DNA of 19,310 nt from CAZFUY01 sp964522445. GTDB lineage: Bacteria > Pseudomonadota > Gammaproteobacteria > SZUA-229. Positions 1 through 6,883 of the stretch are shown here, piece by piece. The stretch covers positions 1-19,310 of the forward strand of contig CAZFUY010000056.1 of the NCBI GenBank assembly GCA_964522445.1, in the 5' to 3' direction. Under the pieces are notes generated by a model. The model did not search any database and had not been told where the DNA came from. It worked only from the letters and a program-made list of their open reading frames with translations. The position numbers were made by a program, and so were the translations under genes. Numbering within the stretch: position 1 is the stretch's first letter; every line of letters starts with the position of its first letter.

Positions 1-65
1 CTACGGGGTAAATACAAACCATTTTAGCCAGCGTAAAATAATCAGACTTGATCAGGATATCCCTG

Positions 66-120
66 GATCCCGGCTCAAAAGCATACCGGGATGACAGGAC
101 TAGCATCGTGCAAAGCTCTC
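66..120 (+). repeat. Partial MITE copy (right half only)
   Basis: This 55-bp stretch matches the right part of the complete element at 3468-3626 with three mismatches and in the same orientation. It ends in the same terminal sequence, GTGCAAAGCTCTC. The left half of the element is not recognisable in bases 1-65, so this copy is truncated or chimeric. It lies just upstream of the feo promoter region. The similarity is seen directly; calling it mobile depends on the better-preserved second copy. Confidence 0.75.
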
Positions 121-139
121 TAAATTAAAAACTCTTAAT

Positions 140-169
140 TTGATATTAATTAATAATAAGAATGATTAT
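140..169 (+). promoter_or_regulatory. Candidate feoABC promoter
   Basis: A -35-like TTGATA at 140-145 is followed after 18 bases by a -10-like GATTAT at 164-169 (4 of 6 to TATAAT). The Fur-type box at 152-170 covers the spacer and the -10, which is the usual arrangement for Fur repression. The assignment is by eye and the -10 is weak. Confidence 0.4.
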
Positions 170-170
170 C
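152..170 (+). promoter_or_regulatory. Fur-type iron box upstream of feoABC
   Basis: These 19 bases match the classical Fur consensus GATAATGATAATCATTATC at 15 of 19 positions. The box lies 62 bases before feoA. Fur repression of feo operons under iron sufficiency is well established, so context and sequence agree. The site itself is seen; binding is inferred. Confidence 0.75.
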
Positions 171-193
171 AATACGAACATTTCAATGTATTG

Positions 194-213
194 TAGAATA
201 TGAGCATATTCTA
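194..213. promoter_or_regulatory. 20-bp perfect palindrome in the feoA leader
   Basis: Two perfect 9-base arms, TAGAATATG and CATATTCTA, are separated by AG. The palindrome sits between the Fur-type box and the feoA ribosome-binding site (GAGG at 221-224). It could be an operator for a second regulator or an RNA hairpin in the leader. It does not resemble the Fur or FNR consensus, and I cannot name its ligand. Confidence 0.45.
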
Positions 214-231
214 TTAATTTGAGGCATTCGC

Positions 232-480
232 ATGACTGTTGCAACTGATCACGGGCGCATTTTTTCTTTATCCTGCGCCAGACAGGGTGATTTTGTGCGA
301 GTAGTTGACGTTAAAGCGAGTAAATTGCTTAAAAAACGACTGGTAAGTATGGGTGTACTAATCAATTCACGCTTACATATTATTCAGCACCGTGGCAATG
401 CGCTGGTTGTCGGTTTTGATGCCAGCCGCATCGCCATTGGTGCCAGCATGTCTCAACATATTATGGTTCGCACTATATGA
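232..480 (+). CDS. feoA: FeoA, ferrous iron transport accessory protein
   Basis: FeoA is a small cytoplasmic SH3-like protein that assists the FeoB iron permease. The 82-residue product has the expected size and the typical core: a VVDV strand, LLKKRLVSMGVL (the conserved R-L-x-x-M-G-h element), HIIQHRGNALVV, and a C-terminal IAIGASMSQHIMV strand. The ATG is preceded by GAGG at 221-224 with good spacing. The stop overlaps the feoB start in an ATGA at 477-480, so translation is probably coupled. It is the first gene of a feoABC operon with a Fur-type box upstream. The identification rests on both family pattern and gene order. Confidence 0.95.
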   Translation: MTVATDHGRIFSLSCARQGDFVRVVDVKASKLLKKRLVSMGVLINSRLHIIQHRGNALVVGFDASRIAIGASMSQHIMVRTI

Positions 481-2843
481 GCAAGACGTGTTGTGAGAAT
501 AATGCAGGCACTCTATCGGGTGCTCATTTTACTATTGGACTTCTGGGTAATCCAAACTGTGGAAAGTCTACCTTATTCAATCACTTAACAGGTTCTCGCC
601 AGCGTATCGGTAACTGGCCTGGCGTGACTGTTGACCGTAAAATCGGCCAGTTTGAATATAATAATGTGAAATTTGATATCGTCGATCTGCCCGGCGTTTA
701 TTCTCTTGATAACAGCGCACGTTCGCTGGATGAGAAAATCACCCGTGATTATATTCTCTCATCTGAACCTGATGTAATCGTTAATATTATTGACGCATCC
801 AATCTGGAACGTAATTTATACCTGAGCGGCCAGCTACTGGAAATGCAGGTGCCTATGATACTGGCACTTAATATGATGGATGTGGCTGATAGTCATGGTC
901 TCGAAATAGACACAGAAATACTGGCAAAAAGATTGGGTTGCCCGGTTGTAAAATTGATTGCCTCCAGAAATATTGGATTATCTGACCTTGAACAGGCGAT
1001 GATTGATATTGCACAGCAGCACCAGCTACCCACTAAAAATCTTGCTTATTCTGCCCCCATTGAAGATGCCGTTAACGAGTTACTGAAAAATATCCCCGAA
1101 GACCAGCATTGCAGCCACGTTAATTGTCGCTGGATGGCGGCACAGGTTCTGGATGGTGATACCGGCATTAATGATATTAAAGCTATAAATAAACAGATTC
1201 TCAGTCTGGCAGCAAAGTTGCGTAAAACGATAGAAGACGATTTACAGGAAGACATCGACATCCTGCTGGCAGATTGCCGCTACGGCTTTGCCCGAAAAAT
1301 AACCGATGAGGCGGTTAATCGCCCGGAACATCATCACCATAGCCTGTCTGACCGCATTGATCGCATTGTACTTAGCCGCTATCTGGGCGTACCCATTTTT
1401 CTGGCCGTTATTTATCTGATGTTTTTATTCACCATCAATCTGGGCGGGGCTTTTGTCGACTTTTTCGATATCACCGCAGGGGCTATTTTTGTAACCGGCT
1501 TTGGTAATTTACTGCAAAGCATTGGAGCACCCGCCTGGATTAAAGTATTACTGGCAGATGGTCTGGGTGGTGGTATTCAGGTTGTGGCAACTTTCATCCC
1601 TATTATTGGCTTTCTGTATTTATCTCTCTCCTTTCTGGAAGACTCCGGTTACATGATGCGAGCCGCTTTTGTGGTGGATCGTTTTATGCGCATGCTGGGT
1701 TTACCCGGCAAAGCCTTTGTACCTTTGATTGTTGGTTTTGGCTGTAATGTTCCAGCCATTATGGCGACACGGACTCTGGAAAATCATCGCGAACGCATTA
1801 TTACCGTAATGATGGCTCCTTTTATGTCCTGTGGTGCTCGGCTTTCCGTTTACGCATTATTTGCAGCCGCATTTTTTCCTGTGGGCGGTCAAAATATAGT
1901 TTTTTCTTTATATCTAATCGGGATAGTATTTGCCGTTATCACAGCACTGGTTGTAAAAACAACGCTACTACCCGGCGAGGCATCCCCCTTCCTTATGGAA
2001 CTGCCGACCTACCATATGCCAACACTAAAAAGTATTCTGTTGCGCACCTGGTCTCGCTTAAAAGGATTTTTATCCGATGCCGGAAAGATTATTATATTGA
2101 TGGTTATTGCCATAAACTTCCTCAATTCATGGGGAACAGATGGCAGCTTTGGCAATGAAGATAGCAGCAATTCTGTATTGAGTGCTATCAGTCGAAACGT
2201 TACGCCAATATTCACACCCATGGGTATAAAAGAAGATAACTGGCCTGCAACTGTGGGCATATTCACCGGCCTTTTAGCAAAGGAAGTGGTGGTGGGCACT
2301 CTGGATGCTATCTACTCACAAATTGATATACCGGCTTCAAATTTAGCAGCAAAAGAACCATCAATTATCAAGCAACTATCTGCTGCACTAAGCAGCATCC
2401 CTGACAACTTAAAAAAAGCTCTGAATAACCTTAGTGATCCTCTTGGACTCAATGTGCTGGATAGCAGCCATAATCAAAACCTGGCAGCAAAAGAACAACA
2501 GGTAGACACAGCTACTTTTGGCGCTATGGTTAAACGCTTTGATGGCCAGGCCGGTGCTTTCGCCTATTTACTATTTATTTTACTTTACGCCCCCTGTACT
2601 GCCGCTGCTGCTGCCATATACCGTGAAGCCGGTGCTCGCTGGATGTGGTTTGCTATGGCATGGAGCACCAGCCTTGCTTATACCGCAGCCACTACGTTTT
2701 ATCAGCTGGCGCGATTTAATCAACACCCAGGCTCATCAATTGCCTTGATTACCAGCCTGCTATTCACTATTGGTATAGCTATTCTGGTTATGCGCCATTT
2801 TGGTAAAATATCGAATAACCTCAACCCGGCTCATCAATCATGA
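477..2843 (+). CDS. feoB: FeoB, ferrous iron permease with N-terminal G domain
   Basis: FeoB imports Fe(II) across the inner membrane. The N-terminal G domain shows G1 GNPNCGKST at residues 24-32, G3 DLPG at 70-73, G4 NMMD at 132-135, and a G5-like SRNIG. A helical linker runs to about residue 290, followed by the polytopic membrane part. The two gate segments carry the conserved cysteines in GFGCNVPA (C423) and MSCGARL (C452), and LLAKEVVVGTL follows later. At 788 residues it is a normal full-length FeoB. A loop of about 100 residues precedes the terminal helices (roughly 610-680, AKEPSIIKQL onward), as in other proteobacterial FeoBs. It overlaps feoA and feoC by four bases at each end. Nothing looks broken. 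Confidence 0.97.
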   Translation: MSKTCCENNAGTLSGAHFTIGLLGNPNCGKSTLFNHLTGSRQRIGNWPGVTVDRKIGQFEYNNVKFDIVDLPGVYSLDNSARSLDEKITRDYILSSEPDVIVNIIDASNLERNLYLSGQLLEMQVPMILALNMMDVADSHGLEIDTEILAKRLGCPVVKLIASRNIGLSDLEQAMIDIAQQHQLPTKNLAYSAPIEDAVNELLKNIPEDQHCSHVNCRWMAAQVLDGDTGINDIKAINKQILSLAAKLRKTIEDDLQEDIDILLADCRYGFARKITDEAVNRPEHHHHSLSDRIDRIVLSRYLGVPIFLAVIYLMFLFTINLGGAFVDFFDITAGAIFVTGFGNLLQSIGAPAWIKVLLADGLGGGIQVVATFIPIIGFLYLSLSFLEDSGYMMRAAFVVDRFMRMLGLPGKAFVPLIVGFGCNVPAIMATRTLENHRERIITVMMAPFMSCGARLSVYALFAAAFFPVGGQNIVFSLYLIGIVFAVITALVVKTTLLPGEASPFLMELPTYHMPTLKSILLRTWSRLKGFLSDAGKIIILMVIAINFLNSWGTDGSFGNEDSSNSVLSAISRNVTPIFTPMGIKEDNWPATVGIFTGLLAKEVVVGTLDAIYSQIDIPASNLAAKEPSIIKQLSAALSSIPDNLKKALNNLSDPLGLNVLDSSHNQNLAAKEQQVDTATFGAMVKRFDGQAGAFAYLLFILLYAPCTAAAAAIYREAGARWMWFAMAWSTSLAYTAATTFYQLARFNQHPGSSIALITSLLFTIGIAILVMRHFGKISNNLNPAHQS

Positions 2844-3076
2844 TTGTTACTCAGGTTCGCGATTATTTAAGAGAAAACACTCAGGCATCGTTAAGAGATA
2901 TGGCACTTGAATTTGGCATGGATCAGGATGCCCTTCGACCTATTATTAATCAGTGGATTGCCAAGGGTAAGGTTAGACTTCTTCCCACAGGCAGCACATG
3001 TCAGGGAGGCTGCACCTCCTGCGCACCTGAGACCATCGAAATTTTTGAATGGATTGGTTATAAACACCTTGATTAG
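2840..3076 (+). CDS. feoC: FeoC, small winged-helix protein with a Cys cluster
   Basis: The 78-residue product fits the FeoC family: an N-terminal winged helix (about residues 1-48) and then a cysteine-rich wing. The cysteines are C54, C58 and C61 in CQGGCTSC, a C-x3-C-x2-C arrangement. FeoC proteins of enterobacteria have been reported to bind a redox-sensitive Fe-S cluster and to control FeoB stability or expression. That role is inferred here from family and position. The ATG overlaps the feoB stop as ATGA, indicating translational coupling. Three cysteines are seen where some homologues have four. Confidence 0.88.
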   Translation: MIVTQVRDYLRENTQASLRDMALEFGMDQDALRPIINQWIAKGKVRLLPTGSTCQGGCTSCAPETIEIFEWIGYKHLD

Positions 3077-3125
3077 ACCTGATTATTAAAATATCCCATA
3101 TTAATTAAACATCAGCCAATACCTC

Positions 3126-3235
3126 TAGCACACTTCCTAAGCACCAGTAAGTTAAGCATTTTTGTCAACATAGGTGTGCTATGCGCACCATGAATGTGCT
3201 AATTTATCAGGGTTTTGGTGCGCACAGCTCACCCT
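3126..3235. repeat. Nested palindromic repeat in the feoC-porin gap
   Basis: An imperfect inverted repeat pairs 3172-3190 (AGGTGTGCTATGCGCACCA) with 3216-3235 (TGGTGCGCACAGCTCACCCT). The first arm can also pair with an upstream arm: TAGCACAC at 3126-3133 is the exact complement of GTGTGCTA at 3174-3181. It looks like a dispersed REP or MITE-type element. No coding capacity is seen, and there is no T-tract to make it a terminator for feoC. Confidence 0.55.
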
Positions 3236-3376
3236 ACTATAGACAGGAATTTCCTGACATTGGCATACACCCTTCTTTTCATATCTACCAATAAATTTTT
3301 ATTAAACTTTTTCTACAATAGCGCCTCACAGCAAACAGCAGAAAATTAAACCCTGATTAATCCAACTCAATAGTTG

Positions 3377-3390
3377 TTGATCACGATCAA
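3377..3390. promoter_or_regulatory. FNR-type box upstream of the porin gene
   Basis: TTGAT-CACG-ATCAA is a perfect match to the FNR/ANR consensus TTGAT-N4-ATCAA. If the promoter at 3420-3448 is correct, transcription would start near 3455 and the box centre would be near -71.5, a position used by activating (class I) FNR. Oxygen-responsive control of the porin is inferred. CRP-family paralogues such as Dnr could use the same site. Confidence 0.65.
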
Positions 3391-3410
3391 ATCAATCATC
3401 TTCATCTATA

Positions 3411-3425
3411 TGAGAATCATTTGCA
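3411..3425 (+). promoter_or_regulatory. Fur-like box upstream of the porin gene
   Basis: TGAGAAT-C-ATTTGCA matches the 7-1-7 Fur model (TGATAAT-N-ATTATCA) at 6 of 7 positions in one arm and 5 of 7 in the other. It overlaps the candidate -35 region of the porin promoter. Together with the box ahead of feoA it suggests shared iron control. Confidence 0.5.
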
Positions 3426-3448
3426 TTTGCAACTGCATTACGTATAAT
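3420..3448 (+). promoter_or_regulatory. Candidate sigma-70 promoter for the porin
   Basis: A perfect -10 TATAAT lies at 3443-3448, 17 bases after a weak -35-like TTTGCA at 3420-3425. The weak -35 fits a promoter helped by an activator, and the FNR-type box lies just upstream. If used, the transcript would carry a leader of about 200 bases that includes the whole MITE. Confidence 0.5.
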
Positions 3449-3467
3449 GCTCCGCAACAGACTTATT

Positions 3468-3626
3468 GAAACCTTTGCACAAAAGCGTGTTACAAAAAAA
3501 CTAACCATAATTTTGTCATTCCTGCATGCTTTTAGCAGGAATCGAGTGACTTTTAACACTTTAAAGCACTAGATCCCAGCTCAAAAGCATACCGGGATGA
3601 CAGGATTGGCATCGTGCAAAGCTCTC
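3468..3626. mobile_element. 159-bp MITE with terminal inverted repeats and TTATT duplication
   Basis: The ends are GAAACCTTTGCAC (3468-3480) and the complement of GAGAGCTTTGCAC (3614-3626), matching at 11 of 13 positions. Both sides are flanked by TTATT (3463-3467 and 3627-3631), a likely 5-bp target duplication. Inside are two long arms: TGTCATTCC at 3514 onward pairs imperfectly with the segment ending GGGATGACA at 3602. A smaller hairpin (ATTCCTGC/GCAGGAAT, 3518-3542) is nested in the left arm. There is no coding capacity, so transposition would need a transposase elsewhere. The termini recall IS5-family ends, but that link is from memory. It sits between the porin promoter and the porin start codon. 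Confidence 0.7.
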
Positions 3627-3660
3627 TTATTATCTTTAAATATTTACGCGGAGCTTAAAC

Positions 3661-4755
3661 ATGCGGAATCTAAATAAAATGCTAACTTTAGCAGCCATCA
3701 CTACGTCTATTGCCTCACCAGCAACTTTTGCTGGAGCTATTGCAACATCTGGCGAAACCACAATAGGTGGCTATGGAGAGATGCATTACAACAACCTTGA
3801 AACAACCGCAACAAATGGCTCAAAAACAGATAAGACTGAAATTGATTTTCACCGCTTCGTTTTGATGTTTGGTCATGAGTTCAACGATAAAATTCGTTTT
3901 TTTTCTGAGCTTGAAATAGAGCACGCATTTATATCAGATAGTGATACTGATACAGCAACAGGTTCTAGCACCAGCACATCTCCTGGCGCAGTTGAACTGG
4001 AACAGGCTTATATTGAGATAGATCTGGATTCCAGTAGCTCAGTTAAAGCGGGCATATTTTTAATTCCTGTCGGCATACTAAACCCTGTTCATGAACCCAC
4101 AACTTTTTATGGTGTAGAGCGAAACCCTGTTGAGAAAAACATTATTCCCGCTACCTGGTGGGAAGGTGGCGCCATGTACTCAGGTCACATGAGCAACGGT
4201 ATCAGTTATGATCTGGCAATCCATTCTGGGCTTTCACGTCCTGACGGCAATATTCGCAGTGGTCGTCAGAAAGTAGCCGAAGCAAAGGCGAAATCACTGG
4301 CTTATAGCGCACGCATTAAATACACAGGCGTGCCGGGGCTGGAAGTTGCTGGCACAGTTCAAATTCAGGATGACCTTTCACAGGGTACAGCAACGACGGG
4401 GCAGGCCGAAGGTGCAACACTGATAGAAACTCATGCAATCTATGCCACAGGTCCATTTAAAGTGTATGCACTTTATGCCAGCTGGGATATTGATTTCAAA
4501 GGCGGCGCTAATGTTAAAGATACTCAGGACGGTTCAATTCTGGAAGCCTCATACAAGCTTACTGACAAAATGGGTGTCTTTGTTCGACAAAATAATTACA
4601 GCATTGAAAAAGGCAAAGACAAAGCTCAAACAGATATTGGCTTTAACTACTGGCCTCATGAAGATGTGGTATTTAAATTCGATTATCAAACACAGGATAA
4701 TGAAAATGCATCAGAATCCGATGGTTTTAATCTAGGTGTAGGCTACCAGTTTTAG
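3661..4755 (+). CDS. Outer-membrane beta-barrel porin (OprP/OprO-like)
   Basis: The 364-residue product has a signal peptide (cleavage likely after TFA, about residue 24) and a chain of alternating amphipathic strands ending in GVGYQF. The terminal Phe is the usual outer-membrane insertion signal. The central segment GIFLIPVGILNPVHEPTTFYGVER resembles the phosphate-selective porin O/P group and related porins. Substrate cannot be read from sequence; phosphate is not implied. The ATG has GGAG at 3651-3654 with 6-base spacing. FNR- and Fur-type boxes and a TATAAT lie upstream, and the FMN-binding and PepSY genes lie downstream after 230 bases. I infer a role in iron or respiratory metabolism from this context only. 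Confidence 0.8.
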   Translation: MRNLNKMLTLAAITTSIASPATFAGAIATSGETTIGGYGEMHYNNLETTATNGSKTDKTEIDFHRFVLMFGHEFNDKIRFFSELEIEHAFISDSDTDTATGSSTSTSPGAVELEQAYIEIDLDSSSSVKAGIFLIPVGILNPVHEPTTFYGVERNPVEKNIIPATWWEGGAMYSGHMSNGISYDLAIHSGLSRPDGNIRSGRQKVAEAKAKSLAYSARIKYTGVPGLEVAGTVQIQDDLSQGTATTGQAEGATLIETHAIYATGPFKVYALYASWDIDFKGGANVKDTQDGSILEASYKLTDKMGVFVRQNNYSIEKGKDKAQTDIGFNYWPHEDVVFKFDYQTQDNENASESDGFNLGVGYQF

Positions 4756-4890
4756 TAGAGATAAAGTCTGCTTACATCTTCTTGCGGATGTTTTAAAGAA
4801 AGATTGCAAAACTGATTTGCCTGGGGATGGACCGCGCTGTTGTGATACCACTCAAGCTGTTCGGAGTCGTGATTACCTGGTCACTTCGAG

Positions 4891-4922
4891 GGGGACAGAG
4901 CTCAAAAAACGAGGTCTGTCCC
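4891..4922. repeat. REP-like hairpin downstream of the porin
   Basis: GGGACAGA (4892-4899) and TCTGTCCC (4915-4922) are perfect complements, extended inward by CTC/GAG around the loop. No T-tract follows, so a terminator role is unlikely. The remainder of the 230-base gap holds only a weak hairpin, ACATC/GATGT at 4774-4791 followed by TTT, which could end the porin transcript. Confidence 0.5.
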
Positions 4923-4985
4923 AAAACATAATCAATCGAACGATGTCTGCTTTTAACTAATTTAAGGCACTACAAATATATTACT

Positions 4986-5537
4986 ATGCAAATAAATTTA
5001 ACCCCCATGCTTCGACTACTAATTATTTTATTTATTACAGCAATCAACATCACAAATGCTAATGCTCGCGGCACTTATCAACAACCGGTTGATTTTATAA
5101 ATGAGAGTTTCTCAGGCCATGTTCCTGAAGCTAAAGTTTTCTGGTTAAAAGAAGATATAAAAAAACAACTGGAGGACATCCTGGCTCATAAATATAAAGG
5201 CAGTAGAATTCGTTACTGGCAAAAAGGCCAGCGTAGTGTCTGGGTACTTGAAGAAAAAGGAAAAAAGAAACCCATTACTGTAGGCATAACCATAAAATCT
5301 GGTCATATAGAAAGAATCAAGGTACTTATATTTCGAGAAAGTCGTGGCTGGGAAGTACGTTACCCATTCTTTACCAAACAATATATTGATTCAGGTTTAA
5401 ATAAAAACAACAAATTAGATAAAAATATAGATGGCATATCCGGTGCAACTTTATCCGTTCGCGCATTAACTAAACTGGCACGCATCGCTCTGTTACTTAA
5501 CAAACAAATCATACAAAATGACTCACACCAATCGTAA
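4986..5537 (+). CDS. Periplasmic FMN-binding domain protein with flavinylation motif
   Basis: The product has an N-terminal signal or anchor segment (about residues 8-27, cleavage plausible after ANA) and then a small FMN-binding domain of the NqrC/RnfG type. Near the C-terminus D149-G-I-S-G-A-T155 matches the Dxx[ST]GA[TS] motif in which ApbE attaches FMN to the Thr; T155 is the predicted site. Such proteins act as extracytoplasmic electron carriers. No apbE is present in the window. The stop overlaps the next gene by 20 bases, so the two are surely co-expressed. The RBS is weak, and M8 is an alternative start. The specific electron acceptor is unknown; ferric iron is an inference from context. 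Confidence 0.8.
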   Translation: MQINLTPMLRLLIILFITAINITNANARGTYQQPVDFINESFSGHVPEAKVFWLKEDIKKQLEDILAHKYKGSRIRYWQKGQRSVWVLEEKGKKKPITVGITIKSGHIERIKVLIFRESRGWEVRYPFFTKQYIDSGLNKNNKLDKNIDGISGATLSVRALTKLARIALLLNKQIIQNDSHQS

Positions 5538-6303
5538 AAAACCTTTCCCCTATTTTTTATGGCACAGACGTTTTGGACTTGTTAGTCTGCTATTAATGAT
5601 TATTCTAGCTATTACTGGCATTATGCTTAATCATACTGATGACTTAAAACTTGATGAAAATTTTATTGAATCTGATATTTTATTAGACTGGTACAATCTA
5701 AATCCAAAAGGAAAACCAGTTAGTTACTTAGTAGCTGGAAATACTATTTCCCAATGGAATGAACAGTTATTCTTTAATGGCACTATTTTAATAACATCCA
5801 GAGAAAAACTAAACGGCGCAGTTTTATCTCAACAAATAATTGTTATAGCACTTGAAAACACTATTCTCTTACTCGATAAATATGGCGAACTAATAGAGAG
5901 ACTTGATAATCTTTCTAAAATAAAAAACATTTATAATATTGGATTAAAAAATCAGCTTGTTGCACTTAAAACAGATAGAAATAAAATATTTATTTCTGAT
6001 AAACAGGTCATTTCATGGAAAGAGACCAGCCCAGACGATATTCAGTGGCAACAACCTGTCACACTTAACAAACAGAAAATAAAACAGTTAAAGCGTGCTT
6101 ATCGTGGCAGTGGATTAACACTTGAACGTGTTATTCTTGATTTACACAGCGGCAGAATATTTAATGCTAACTGGGGCATCTATCTTATGGATGCCAGCGC
6201 CATTATTATGATAATGCTTGGTATAAGTGGGGCATGGGTATGGTGGTCGAGAAGCCAGAAAATGAAAACAAAGCGGCATTATCAAAAGCATCACAAAAAC
6301 TAA
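5518..6303 (+). CDS. PepSY-associated transmembrane protein, probable haem-containing electron carrier
   Basis: The 261-residue product has one transmembrane helix at about 17-38 introduced by FLWHRRFGLVSLL, a periplasmic region of about 180 residues, and a second helix at about 221-244 before a short basic tail. H16 and H39 bracket the first helix and H210 (LDLHSGR) precedes the second, the His pattern of PepSY-type membrane reductases thought to bind haem. Its neighbour is a flavinylated carrier, so I infer electron flow from the inner membrane to the periplasmic FMN. Similar FMN-bind/PepSY pairings have been linked to iron assimilation. It overlaps the upstream gene by 20 bases. It is shorter than the larger siderophore-reductase PepSY proteins, which have four helices. 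Confidence 0.78.
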   Translation: MTHTNRKKPFPYFLWHRRFGLVSLLLMIILAITGIMLNHTDDLKLDENFIESDILLDWYNLNPKGKPVSYLVAGNTISQWNEQLFFNGTILITSREKLNGAVLSQQIIVIALENTILLLDKYGELIERLDNLSKIKNIYNIGLKNQLVALKTDRNKIFISDKQVISWKETSPDDIQWQQPVTLNKQKIKQLKRAYRGSGLTLERVILDLHSGRIFNANWGIYLMDASAIIMIMLGISGAWVWWSRSQKMKTKRHYQKHHKN

Positions 6304-6315
6304 TAATAGGTAATA

Positions 6316-6876
6316 TCAGACTTTTATAAAAGAATACTCATGGCCTAATTCAGAGATAAAAAATATTTTATAACCTTTTCTATTAAGCATATCCACCGCT
6401 TCTATTGTCATAATATTACCCATTGACTTAAAGCGATGATGGAACTCAACAAGAATCTGATCAATTTCAACATCAGCATTCACAATATCTTCAATTACAT
6501 TCGGAAGCTTCAATATCCATTTTAAGAATATCTATTTTTGTATGCCCTAATTCCTGCATGGCTGTTTTTAATGTGTGCATTTGTACTTCAACAGCATGGT
6601 TTTTAACATCACCTTCTTCAACAACTGAAAATATGGTACTGGACTTATTTCCTCGTTTATTAACTCGAGGAAAAATCTTCATTTTTTCATCTTTATTAGA
6701 TATCCCATAAGGATGAAAAATTAAATCTTTATTAATTCCCGTAGGGTCTATGCACCAGCCTCCAAAACGTAATTTGCTACGTTTAATTTGTGGTGATATA
6801 CGCACGTCTTCACCAATAAGCTGTTTTAAAAATCGCTTGGTTTTTTAAATGTTTTTAATTCTTTAAGTTTTGGCAT
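6316..6876 (-). pseudogene. Decayed FkbM-family methyltransferase
   Basis: Three reading-frame pieces together spell a FkbM-like protein. An ATG at 6876 opens MPKLKELKTFKKPSDF, then hits a stop because one T seems lost from a T-run (complement of 6828-6832). The next frame carries RFGGWCID, FHPYGIS, and LGHTKIDILKMDIEASE. A second shift near 6499-6502 leads to VIEDIV, IDQILVEFHHRF, and GYKIFFISELGHEYSFI. Normal family members have about 50 further residues between the NKDLI and FHPYG segments, including the SAM-binding loop; here that region (near 6718) is missing. The gene starts 7 bases after the AI-2E transporter stop, so it was probably the last gene of that operon. Confidence 0.8.
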
Positions 6877-6883
6877 AAATAGA

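Noticed and set aside
3244..3256. CAGGAA-T-TTCCTG palindrome.
   Set aside because: A short palindrome in an AT-rich intergenic region with no positional relation to a promoter or gene end.
6823..6836. T-run followed by an A-run in the FkbM remnant, considered as a programmed frameshift site.
   Set aside because: The codon phase does not fit a standard slippery heptamer, and a second frameshift and an internal deletion in the same gene point to decay.
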